This document shows, piece by piece, positions 32,210 through 39,736 of a stretch of 64,000 nt of DNA. This DNA comes from an uncultured Muribaculaceae bacterium (GTDB lineage: Bacteria > Bacteroidota > Bacteroidia > Bacteroidales > Muribaculaceae). A program made the position numbers and the translations under genes. The stretch's first letter is position 1; the number at the start of each line of letters is the position of its first letter. The DNA is taken from contig CAJTOZ010000004.1 of NCBI GenBank assembly GCA_910578095.1, positions 1 to 64,000 on the forward strand, read 5' to 3'. The notes under the pieces were generated by a model. That model worked only from the letters and a program-made list of their open reading frames with translations, made no database searches and had not been told where the DNA came from.

Positions 32210-33244
32210 TCAATATTTTACTTCGCATTCCACATTGAGGCCCGCTCTCAGCCGGGCCATATCCTCTGGCGCATTATCGCCGTCGAATACTATCCTCACC
32301 GGTATCCGTTGCTGCACTTTTACAAAATTTCCTGCAGAATTGTCCTGCGGCAGAAGCGACAGGCTTGCTCCAGTGGCAGTGGACAGGGCCTCCACTGTTC
32401 CCGAAAACTCCACTCCCGGGATGGCATCCACCTTCATGGCCACGCGGCTGCCCGGAGCTATGTGAGGAAGCTGGGTCTCCTTATAGTTGGCCGTCACCCA
32501 TGTCTCGTCGTCATCCACGATGTCGAGGAGGGTCTGCCCAGGCTGTACAAGTTGCCCAGGCTGCAGGTCTTTTCTGGAGGTGTGGCCGTTGCATGGTGCC
32601 GTGATCACGGTGTAGCTGAGGTTGAGACGTGCGGTTTCAAGCAGGGCCTTTGCCAGTTCGATGCCGGCCTCGCTCTGCTCCCGGCGTCCGCGTGTCTCGC
32701 TTATCACGGAAGAGGCTGCGTTGCTCTGTCGCAGCAATGTCTCGTAGCGGGCTTTTTTCGCTTCATAATCAGTCTTGGCGGCATCATACTGCTGCTTCGT
32801 GACGGCGTCTTTGTCGAGCATGCGGCTGTACCGGTCGAAGTCGACGCGGGCATTGTCCATGAGTATGCGGGCTTCGGCCACCGATGCGGCAGATACTGCT
32901 GAGTTGGCGGAAGCCACGCCAATACTCTTGTCGGCAACGCTTTTTCCTGCAATGGCATTTTGATAGTCGGCGGCGGCCTGTGCCACGCGCAGTCTAAGGT
33001 CGGCATCGTCGATGATTAGCAGAGTATCGCCCTTTTTCACCGGCTGGTATTCATTGAAGCGTATTTCTTTTATATATCCTTGTACGCGACTGTTCACGGG
33101 CACAATGCGCCGGCATACAGTGGCATTGTCGGTGAATTCCACATTGCCCAGACGGATGAATTTGTGGCCCACCCATATTGTGGCTGCGGCCACTACGGCC
33201 AGCGAAACGATGTAGGAGAGTATTTTTTTGCTGCGGTGTTTCAT
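32210..33244 (-). CDS. HlyD/EmrA-type membrane fusion protein
   Basis: This 344-residue adaptor has a single N-terminal membrane anchor (about 8-25), a biotinyl-lipoyl-like half-motif (P-V-N-S-R-V-Q-G-Y-I-K-E-I) and a helical hairpin (about 85-195: repeated A-x-A-x-x-x-Y coiled-coil). A second lipoyl half (T-V-I-T-A-P-C-N-G) and a beta-barrel domain with Q-P-G-Q-T-L complete it. It bridges the MFS pump and the TolC-type channel in the periplasm. It overlaps the channel gene by ATGA and is 1 base upstream of the pump gene, so the three are translated as a unit. Confidence 0.94.
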   Translation of the reverse strand: MKHRSKKILSYIVSLAVVAAATIWVGHKFIRLGNVEFTDNATVCRRIVPVNSRVQGYIKEIRFNEYQPVKKGDTLLIIDDADLRLRVAQAAADYQNAIAGKSVADKSIGVASANSAVSAASVAEARILMDNARVDFDRYSRMLDKDAVTKQQYDAAKTDYEAKKARYETLLRQSNAASSVISETRGRREQSEAGIELAKALLETARLNLSYTVITAPCNGHTSRKDLQPGQLVQPGQTLLDIVDDDETWVTANYKETQLPHIAPGSRVAMKVDAIPGVEFSGTVEALSTATGASLSLLPQDNSAGNFVKVQQRIPVRIVFDGDNAPEDMARLRAGLNVECEVKY

Positions 33245-34560
33245 ATTTTTCCGGAAGTGAAGAGAAGTTTGTAGTAATTGTATATGATGTTGATACGGGC
33301 GTTCACCAGCTGCTGCTCGGCATCGAGTTTTGCGTTGGCGGCCTCCAGCATGTCTGTTATCAGAGCCATACCAGCCGAGTAGCGTGTCGATGTGACGGAG
33401 TAATTACGTTCGGCAAGTTCCACGCTTTTGCGCTGTGTCTTCAGCTCCTCGCAAGCTTCGAGGTAGCGAATGTAATCGGCGCGCAATTCCAGCTCCACGT
33501 TCTCGGCGGTGGCGTGCAGCTCGTCCAACGATTTCTGAGTGGCCGCCCGGCTTCGGGCTATCGTTTTGTCGGTTTTGAAAAGTGAAGAGATATTGTAGCT
33601 CACGCCTATGCCCACGTACCAATAACTGAGATTCCTGTTGATGGGAGGCACTTCCACCAGTATCGGACCATCCATAGTCCATCCGGCCTGCAATCCGACT
33701 TTTGGCAGACGCCCGGAGCGTGCAATGGCCTCGCCCCGTCGGTTTATCTCCACACTGTTGCGTGCCAGCAACAGTGCCGGAGCATTGGCCGAAGCCTCTC
33801 TCTGCCACCAGCTTTCACTTTCAGGCGCCATGGAATTGTCGAGAATGGCAGGGTCGGGGATAACCTTAGTGTCCGCAGGAAGGCCGGCGGAGACAACGAG
33901 GTTGTGGTTGAGAATGTCGAGCATGTTGCATATCCGTGTCATTTGCAGCTCGAGGTTGGAGAGGAGCAGCTCGTAGCGTGTGATGTCGTTCTGCAGGCTC
34001 ACTCCCTGCTCAAACCTTATCTGCATCTCTTCCAGCACCTGCTTCGCCCGGTTGATGTTCTTCTCTACCACATCGCGCAGATTGGAATATTTGTATATGT
34101 CCAGATAAAATCCGGCGAGGCGGAAACGGATGTTGTCGCGGCGGAAATCGGTGGCAAATCTTGAGGCGGTAGATTTCAGACGGGCGATGTCGATGGCGTT
34201 GGTTATAGCCCCGCCGGCATATAGTGGCTGTGTGATGCTTATGCCCACACCGTTGCCAAAGTGTGGAATCGGGGCTTTCTGGCGATCGGAGAAATTTCGT
34301 GCTGTCGTGAAGCCATCACCTATATAGCTGATGGACAACGATGCGTTGATGTCGGGGAGGCGTTCGCTGCGGGCCACGCTTATTTTGTGCCGGGCCTCTT
34401 CCTCCGCAGCTAATGCCGGGCGAAGTTGTGCGCTACCGGTCTCGGCACTCTGGAAAATTTCTTCCAGAGATATCACCCGGGCATTTTGCCCGGCAGCGCA
34501 AACCCCGGAGCCCATTAGGGCCGCAGACAGCAGCCCCATGAGCAATCTCGGATTGTTCAT
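33241..34560 (-). CDS. TolC-family outer-membrane efflux protein
   Basis: This 439-residue protein has a signal peptide (about 1-23, ending near C-A-A-G-Q) and two repeated OEP halves rich in long amphipathic helices. Typical motifs are I-S-L-E-E-I-F, a P-L-Y-A-G-G-A segment near the first beta strands, and in the second half Y-x-S-A-G-M-A and the R-I-N-I-I-Y-N-Y-Y-K-L-L-F-T-S-G-K end. It forms the trimeric exit duct. The ATG at 34560 places the signal peptide at the N-terminus; an in-frame start at 34644 would add a non-signal-like tail. It is the first gene of the efflux operon. Confidence 0.94.
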   Translation of the reverse strand: MNNPRLLMGLLSAALMGSGVCAAGQNARVISLEEIFQSAETGSAQLRPALAAEEEARHKISVARSERLPDINASLSISYIGDGFTTARNFSDRQKAPIPHFGNGVGISITQPLYAGGAITNAIDIARLKSTASRFATDFRRDNIRFRLAGFYLDIYKYSNLRDVVEKNINRAKQVLEEMQIRFEQGVSLQNDITRYELLLSNLELQMTRICNMLDILNHNLVVSAGLPADTKVIPDPAILDNSMAPESESWWQREASANAPALLLARNSVEINRRGEAIARSGRLPKVGLQAGWTMDGPILVEVPPINRNLSYWYVGIGVSYNISSLFKTDKTIARSRAATQKSLDELHATAENVELELRADYIRYLEACEELKTQRKSVELAERNYSVTSTRYSAGMALITDMLEAANAKLDAEQQLVNARINIIYNYYKLLFTSGKI

Positions 34561-34950
34561 ACGGTAAGTTTTATGATGTGTGAGTGAATGGACTGAAATG
34601 GAAGCCGGGGCCGGAAATAATATGCGAAGCCCCGGAGATAGCATGTGTTTATGCTATCGCTAAAGCATCATTGGGTGCTCTTCCAATTCTCTTTGTATGC
34701 GTAATTGATGACTGTCACAGCCGTTGTCGCTGCATGCGGAAAATCAAAATTCATATGACCCGGTTCTTTGTGAACCTCGGTGCAAAGGTAATGAAAAAAA
34801 GTGAAATCGGCACCCTGAGACAAGGTGTTTGTTTGTACTTACGGTAGCCGGCTTGAAAACAATCATTCGATAAAATGCTGTCAGATAGAATGTTGGCGCA
34901 GAGAGATGATTTTGCCACAAGCGGAAATGTCGGTTCAGAAATCACCTTGG
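34561..34950. other. Leader region of the efflux operon
   Basis: This stretch holds no gene. It contains hairpins (34637-34658, 8-bp stem), a GC-rich repeat around 34600-34635, a near palindrome GGTTC-TTTGT-GAACC (34762-34776) and a minus-strand TACCTTTG box (34790-34783). A start there would give an unusually long leader of about 215 bases. Confidence 0.5.
34637..34658. repeat. 8-bp inverted repeat in the efflux operon leader
   Basis: GATAGCAT (34637-34644) and ATGCTATC (34651-34658) are perfect arms around 6 bases. The hairpin could be a regulatory element in the leader or a DNA site for a dimeric regulator. Confidence 0.45.
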
Positions 34951-35097
34951 GTTTTTCTCGGGGACAGAAGGATAAAACGACAAAAGAAACAAAAGAATTA
35001 ATAATTAATGAAATAAACTGTGTGTCGTATGTTTTTATGAGTTTTTGTACCCTCGCTATGCGAGGTTGCATACAACCATGCGCCGTAATATGGGCTT
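34951..35097 (+). repeat. Dispersed intergenic repeat, copy B
   Basis: It carries the same ordered blocks as copy A (12701-12822): a C-T-C-G-G-G-G start, a GACAAAAGA-ACAAAAG block, AATTAATAAT, TTTTGTACCCTCG, a TTGCATA core and TGCGCCGTAAT. Over the best 31 bases the two differ at 2 positions. It is followed 60 bases later by a bidirectional hairpin and tRNA-Gln. Confidence 0.65.
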
Positions 35098-35156
35098 GTG
35101 CCGTGATTTTTTCTGCTTGCGCTCCGATTGCCCCAGGATAAAGAGAGTGTAAAAAC

Positions 35157-35190
35157 AAAAAAGAGTTGAGCGGAAGCTCAACTCTTTTTT
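35157..35190 (-). terminator. Bidirectional terminator after tRNA-Gln
   Basis: AAAAAAGAGTTGAGC and its complement (stem core 35161-35171 with 35176-35186, loop GGAA) are flanked by A-runs and T-runs, so the hairpin can terminate from either direction. On the minus strand it immediately follows the tRNA. Confidence 0.85.
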
Positions 35191-35191
35191 G

Positions 35192-35262
35192 TTGCCTTGG
35201 AAGGATTCGAACCCTCACAGGCGGAACCAGAATCCGACGTGCTACCATTACACCACAAGGCA
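35192..35262 (-). tRNA. tRNA-Gln (anticodon CTG)
   Basis: Read on the minus strand, the acceptor TGCCTTG pairs perfectly with CAAGGCA. A D-arm (GTGT/GCAC), an anticodon arm with loop TTCTGGT (anticodon CTG, reading CAG) and a T-arm with TTCGAAT are present. The CCA end is not encoded. One outer pair of the anticodon stem (T27-C43) is a mismatch. A consensus promoter lies at 35323-35292 on the same strand and a hairpin terminator at 35157-35190. Confidence 0.93.
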
Positions 35263-35291
35263 AAGGTGTGTTGCAATCTCGATTGCGAGTG

Positions 35292-35323
35292 CAAAGTTAT
35301 AGCCTTTTTTTGAATTGACCAAA
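35292..35323 (-). promoter_or_regulatory. Promoter of tRNA-Gln
   Basis: On the minus strand, TTTG (35323-35320), a 20-base spacer and TAACTTTG (35299-35292) match the consensus. The start would be near 35285, about 23 bases before the mature tRNA. Confidence 0.8.
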
Positions 35324-35401
35324 TTTTTGGCAAAAAAAATTGCAATATTTTTTTTGCCGAGGTTTTTCGGGCAAATAATAGGTATATCGGATAATTCTGT
35401 T

Positions 35402-35409
35402 TAATTTTG
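35402..35409 (+). promoter_or_regulatory. -7 element of the receiver/ATP-grasp gene
   Basis: TAATTTTG matches the -7 consensus; no TTTG is seen at the expected distance upstream. The predicted start near 35416 would leave about 15 bases before the ATG at 35431 and excludes the in-frame TTG at 35407. Confidence 0.5.
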
Positions 35410-35430
35410 TATTTCAATACCATTCATGCT

Positions 35431-38427
35431 ATGAACGAGGAGGCTCTCAGTCAAATGTACCTTAAGGACACGGCGTTTCAGGATCTGATGCAACGCCGTA
35501 TTTTTAATGTATTGCTGATAGCATCGCCATACGACGCCTTCATGATGGAGGAGGACGGGCGCGTGGAGGAGCAGCTTTATTTCGAGTATGTGAAGCTCAA
35601 TCTGAGTTCGCCTCCGCGCGTGATGCGTGTGTCGAATGCGGCAGAGGCATCCGAAGCGATGAAAGCCAAGGATTTCGACCTTGTGGTGGTGATGCCGGCC
35701 AATGATATCAGTGAGAGCCTGTCGGGCGCGCGCGCCATAAAAGCCGCTCATCCGGATGTGCCGATGGTTGTGCTCACTCCGTTCAGCAAGGAAGTGAGCC
35801 GCAGGTTGGCGCGGGAGGAGCTGACGGGAGTGGATTATGTGTTCAGTTGGCTGGGCAATATGGATCTGCTGCTTGCCATAATCAAGCTTCTTGAGGATAA
35901 GATGAACGCAGACGTGGATATCAATGCCGTGGGTGTGCGCATGATTCTCCTGGTTGAGGATTCGGTGCGTTTCTATTCATCGGTGCTGCCGCGTTTATAT
36001 AAGTTTTTGCTGAAGCAGTCGCAGCTGTTTTCCACCGAGGCTCTGAACGAGCACGAGCAGATGCTCCGCATGCGCGGGCGCCCCAAGGTGATGCTGGCCA
36101 GGGACTACGAGGAAGCGATGGCGCTGTATGAGAAGTACGGCGACCGCATGCTCGGCCTTATCAGCGATGTCTCTTTCCCAAAAGGCGGCGAAAAGACGCG
36201 CGATGCCGGATTGTTGCTTGCGCGCGAGTTGCGTGCGAGGGATCCCTATCTGCCTGTTATCATCGAGAGCAGCGAGGCATCCAATGCATCGAAGGTGAAG
36301 GATCTTGGCGGTGTGTTTCTGGATAAGAATTCCAAGAAACTGTCGGTGGATCTGGGTAAGGCCATAATGGATAATTTCGGTTTTGGCGATTTTGTGATAC
36401 GGGATCCGGCGAATGGAAGCGAGATAATGCGCATACATGACCTGAAGGGGATGCAGCGCTCGATTTTCGATATACCGGCTGAGGCGCTTTACCGCCATGC
36501 CCGCAATAATGACATATCGCGATGGCTGTACTCACGTGCGCTTTTCCCGATAGCGGATGTGGTGCGGCGCCATCATTTCGAGAGCATCGACGAGGCCCCC
36601 GCTGTGCGACGGCTCTTCTTTGACCTTATAGTGAAATACCGCCGCATGAAAAATCGTGGAGTGGTGGCTGTGTTCCGTAAGGACCGGTTCGACCATTACA
36701 GCAATTTCGCGCGTATAGGCGACGGTAGTCTCGGCGGCAAGGGCCGCGGTCTGGCGTTTGTGGATTCTATCATCAAGCATAATCCTGTGTTTGATGATAT
36801 CGACGGAGTGTGTGTGACCATACCGCGCACCGTGGTGCTGTGTACGGATGTGTTTGACCGTTTTATGGCGGAAAACGAACTTTACCCCATAGCACTGGAT
36901 CCGGAGGCCTCCGACAACGATATATTGCGTGCATTCATCGCCGCGAAATTGCCCGATGATATACGTGAGAATCTTGACGCATTGCTCGATGTGGTGGACC
37001 GTCCGCTGGCTGTACGTTCGTCGAGCTTGTTGGAGGACTCGCATTATCAGCCTTTCGCCGGAGTGTACGCCACATATATGATACCGTGCGGCAATTCCCG
37101 CGAGGAACGTCTGCGCATGCTGGTGTCGGCCATCAAGGGTGTGTATGCGTCGGTGTTCTACCGGGCGAGCAAGACCTATATGACAGCCACAAGCAATGTC
37201 ATTGACGAGGAGAAAATGGCCGTGATCCTGCAGGAAGTTGTGGGCGAGCCTCATGGCGACTATTATTTCCCTGCCTTCAGCGGGGTGGGGCGTTCGCTTA
37301 ACTATTATCCTTTGGGCGACGAGCAGCCGGAGGACGGTGTGGCGCAGGTGGCCGTAGGCCTCGGCAAGTACATTGTGGACGGAGGCAAGGGGTTGCGTTT
37401 CTCGCCCAGGCACCCGTCGCATGTGCTCCAGACATCCACGCTTGAACTGGCATTGCGCGACACGCAGACACAGTTGCTGGCCCTGCGGCGGTCGCCGGTG
37501 GAAAGTGATGAATTTGCTACCGACGACGGTTTCAATATAGTGTCGCTGCCGGTGCAGCAGTTTGCCGGCACGGGTGCGCTAAGGTATGCGGCGAGCACAT
37601 ATGATGCTGCCGACGGTGCCTTGCGCGACTATGAGGAGGGGCGCGGGCGCCGCGTGATCACGTTTGCCAATATGCTGCGTGATGGTGTGTTCCCTCTGGC
37701 CGAAGCTGTGGATGTGATGCTGTGCAAGGGGCAGGAGGCTATGCAGCGGCCGGTGGAGATAGAGTTTGCCGGCACATTGGTGCCGGCTTCTTCCGACCGC
37801 GGCCGTCGTGGCCAGATGTACTGGTTGCAGATACGTCCCATAATCGACCGCCGCGAGCTTGTGGACGAATCGTCGACGGATGCTCCCGACGAGGCATTGC
37901 TGCTGCGCAGCGCCTCTGCGCTGGGCAACGGCACAATGGACGACATACGCTGCGTGGTGTATGTGCGTCCCGATACTTTTGATTCGGGCCTTAATCCGGA
38001 GGTTGCGCGCACGCTGCGCCGCATTAACGACGGGTTTGCAGCCCGCGGGGAGCACTATATGCTCATCGGCCCCGGTCGGTGGGGATCGAGCGATTCCGCA
38101 CTGGGCATACCAGTGGCATGGACCGACATAGCCTCGGCCCGTCTTATCGTGGAAGCCGCATGCGACGGCTACCGCATAGAGCCGAGCCAGGGCACCCATT
38201 TTTTTCAGAATCTGACCAGTCTCGGTGTAGGCTATTTCACAGTAGATCCTTCCGGGGCCGGCAACGATATTTACGATGTGGCGCTTCTTGACGCGATGCC
38301 GGCCGAGTACGACGACGGGCATGTGCGCGTGGTGCGCCTGCCATCGCCCCTTACTGTGTGTATAAACGGCCGCGCCGGCAAAGGCGTGGTTTTCAAGCCC
38401 GGTCGCGGGCCACATTCCACCGAATAA
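35431..38427 (+). CDS. Two-receiver / PEP-synthase-N (ATP-grasp) protein
   Basis: This 998-residue protein has three parts. Residues about 20-150 look like a degenerate receiver fold without the phospho-aspartate. Residues about 170-320 are a good response-regulator receiver (L-V-E-D-S, phospho-acceptor Asp246 in G-L-I-S-D-V, then a switch Ser and F-L-D-K). From about 430 a PEP/pyruvate-binding (PPDK N-terminal) ATP-grasp follows, with G-G-K-G (435-438), R-S-S-S-L-L-E-D and L-Q-I-R-P-I (near 798). A terminal domain has G-P-G-R-W-G-S (near 880) and S-Q-G-T-H-F-F-Q-N (near 920). The phosphohistidine swivel and PEP-binding barrel of true PEP synthase are absent, so PEP synthesis is unlikely. The coiled-coil gene begins 10 bases downstream. 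Confidence 0.85.
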   Translation: MNEEALSQMYLKDTAFQDLMQRRIFNVLLIASPYDAFMMEEDGRVEEQLYFEYVKLNLSSPPRVMRVSNAAEASEAMKAKDFDLVVVMPANDISESLSGARAIKAAHPDVPMVVLTPFSKEVSRRLAREELTGVDYVFSWLGNMDLLLAIIKLLEDKMNADVDINAVGVRMILLVEDSVRFYSSVLPRLYKFLLKQSQLFSTEALNEHEQMLRMRGRPKVMLARDYEEAMALYEKYGDRMLGLISDVSFPKGGEKTRDAGLLLARELRARDPYLPVIIESSEASNASKVKDLGGVFLDKNSKKLSVDLGKAIMDNFGFGDFVIRDPANGSEIMRIHDLKGMQRSIFDIPAEALYRHARNNDISRWLYSRALFPIADVVRRHHFESIDEAPAVRRLFFDLIVKYRRMKNRGVVAVFRKDRFDHYSNFARIGDGSLGGKGRGLAFVDSIIKHNPVFDDIDGVCVTIPRTVVLCTDVFDRFMAENELYPIALDPEASDNDILRAFIAAKLPDDIRENLDALLDVVDRPLAVRSSSLLEDSHYQPFAGVYATYMIPCGNSREERLRMLVSAIKGVYASVFYRASKTYMTATSNVIDEEKMAVILQEVVGEPHGDYYFPAFSGVGRSLNYYPLGDEQPEDGVAQVAVGLGKYIVDGGKGLRFSPRHPSHVLQTSTLELALRDTQTQLLALRRSPVESDEFATDDGFNIVSLPVQQFAGTGALRYAASTYDAADGALRDYEEGRGRRVITFANMLRDGVFPLAEAVDVMLCKGQEAMQRPVEIEFAGTLVPASSDRGRRGQMYWLQIRPIIDRRELVDESSTDAPDEALLLRSASALGNGTMDDIRCVVYVRPDTFDSGLNPEVARTLRRINDGFAARGEHYMLIGPGRWGSSDSALGIPVAWTDIASARLIVEAACDGYRIEPSQGTHFFQNLTSLGVGYFTVDPSGAGNDIYDVALLDAMPAEYDDGHVRVVRLPSPLTVCINGRAGKGVVFKPGRGPHSTE

Positions 38428-38437
38428 ATCCATTGTC

Positions 38438-39736
38438 ATGAGTTTTTATAGCAAGATGCGCCGTCTGTTCGGCTTCGAGGATGATACAATTTTTGAGGCC
38501 GATGATGAGAATACCGGTACCGATATTACAGCCGAAGCACATTCCCAGGAATTACGTGGCGAAACAGCCCCCGATGTGGATGCGAAAGCACTGTCTGATA
38601 TCCGGGAGGCAATTTTTGCCCATGTGGTCGGGATTTTCAACGCGGCGTTGCCCGATTTCTTGTCGCGCAGCGTCGACCCTGAGGCGCAGAGCAAATTGCT
38701 GTACGACAGTCTGGACCAGGGCTTGAAAGATTATCTGGCCCGGGTGGGTGCGGATGCCGACAGTCGATGCGAGGCGCGATGGAGCGCGGAGCATGCCGGG
38801 CTTCGCTCCGAGATGGAAGCCCTGCGGCATAAGGCTGAGCAAGTGGAGCGCGAGCGTGCCGACATAAAGGAACGCCAACTGAGCGCCGACCGCCAGAAAC
38901 GTGCGCTCAGCGACCGCCTCAAGGATCTGGAGAGCCAGGTGGCGCGCCTGGAAGCCGAGCGCGAGCAGTATGATCTGGAAAACAAGAGTTTGCTCAACAA
39001 GCTTAAAGTGGTGGCCGTTCAGAATCCCGGAATTATGGAGGTGGAGGCCGATATGCCGGCACACCCCACGCAAGAAGAATATGAAGCGCTGCAGGCCGAG
39101 AACACACAGCTGCGCAGCGCGGTGGAGCAGGCGGCCGAGCGTCAGGCGATAGCAGATGAGATGGCGGCCGACATGCGTAAGCGGCTACACGTGGCGCAGC
39201 GCGAGGTGGAGGACCTGCAGGCCATCACCGAACAAGTGGAGAAAGTGGAGCAGGCAATAGCCGAGCGAGATGAGATGCTCGCGCGTCAGCGGGAGAATAT
39301 ATCGCGGCTTAAGGAGCAGATAGATACGCTGAAGGCATCGTCGAAGGCTGCCGAGGAGCGTGCATCGGAACGCGAGCAGACGCTTGTGGCGCGAGTGGCC
39401 GAACTTGAAGCTGCCGCTTCGGCGGCGCGTGCCGAAAGCAATGCGATTGCCGATGAGCCGGCGCCCTACGAGGAAGTTGCGCCTGTGCAGAAAAAGCCTC
39501 GCCGGCGCAAAACTGTGCGCGAGCAGCCCGTGGAAGATGCCGCCCCTAAAATCACTGATGCCGATCTGATGGATGTGGAGGCCGGTTTCGCCGATCAGGA
39601 TTGGTTCGGGGCTCCCGACCCATCCGAGTTGGCTCAGGCCGCCGATGCTTCGTCGGCCGATGATTTCGGCTATCGTGCTCCCGAACCGCGTCCGCGTCCG
39701 TACGACGATGGTATGCAGATGAGTTTATTCGACTGA
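38438..39736 (+). CDS. Long coiled-coil protein, partner of the receiver/ATP-grasp protein
   Basis: This 432-residue protein starts 10 bases after the receiver/ATP-grasp gene and is probably in the same operon. Residues about 100-330 are a long heptad-rich coiled coil (many E, R, Q, A, L), followed by an acidic, low-complexity C-terminus with a K-K-P-R-R-R-K-T basic cluster near 350. The N-terminus has F-G-F-E-D-D and then a helical region. There is no signal peptide or membrane segment. No known domain is recognised; a scaffold role for the upstream protein is only an inference. Its last 12 bases overlap the end of the convergent OstA-like gene. Confidence 0.75.
   Translation: MSFYSKMRRLFGFEDDTIFEADDENTGTDITAEAHSQELRGETAPDVDAKALSDIREAIFAHVVGIFNAALPDFLSRSVDPEAQSKLLYDSLDQGLKDYLARVGADADSRCEARWSAEHAGLRSEMEALRHKAEQVERERADIKERQLSADRQKRALSDRLKDLESQVARLEAEREQYDLENKSLLNKLKVVAVQNPGIMEVEADMPAHPTQEEYEALQAENTQLRSAVEQAAERQAIADEMAADMRKRLHVAQREVEDLQAITEQVEKVEQAIAERDEMLARQRENISRLKEQIDTLKASSKAAEERASEREQTLVARVAELEAAASAARAESNAIADEPAPYEEVAPVQKKPRRRKTVREQPVEDAAPKITDADLMDVEAGFADQDWFGAPDPSELAQAADASSADDFGYRAPEPRPRPYDDGMQMSLFD

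Noticed and set aside
35431..38427. Annotation as phosphoenolpyruvate synthase
   Set aside because: Only the ATP-grasp N-terminal domain is found; the phosphohistidine and PEP-binding domains needed for that reaction are missing.
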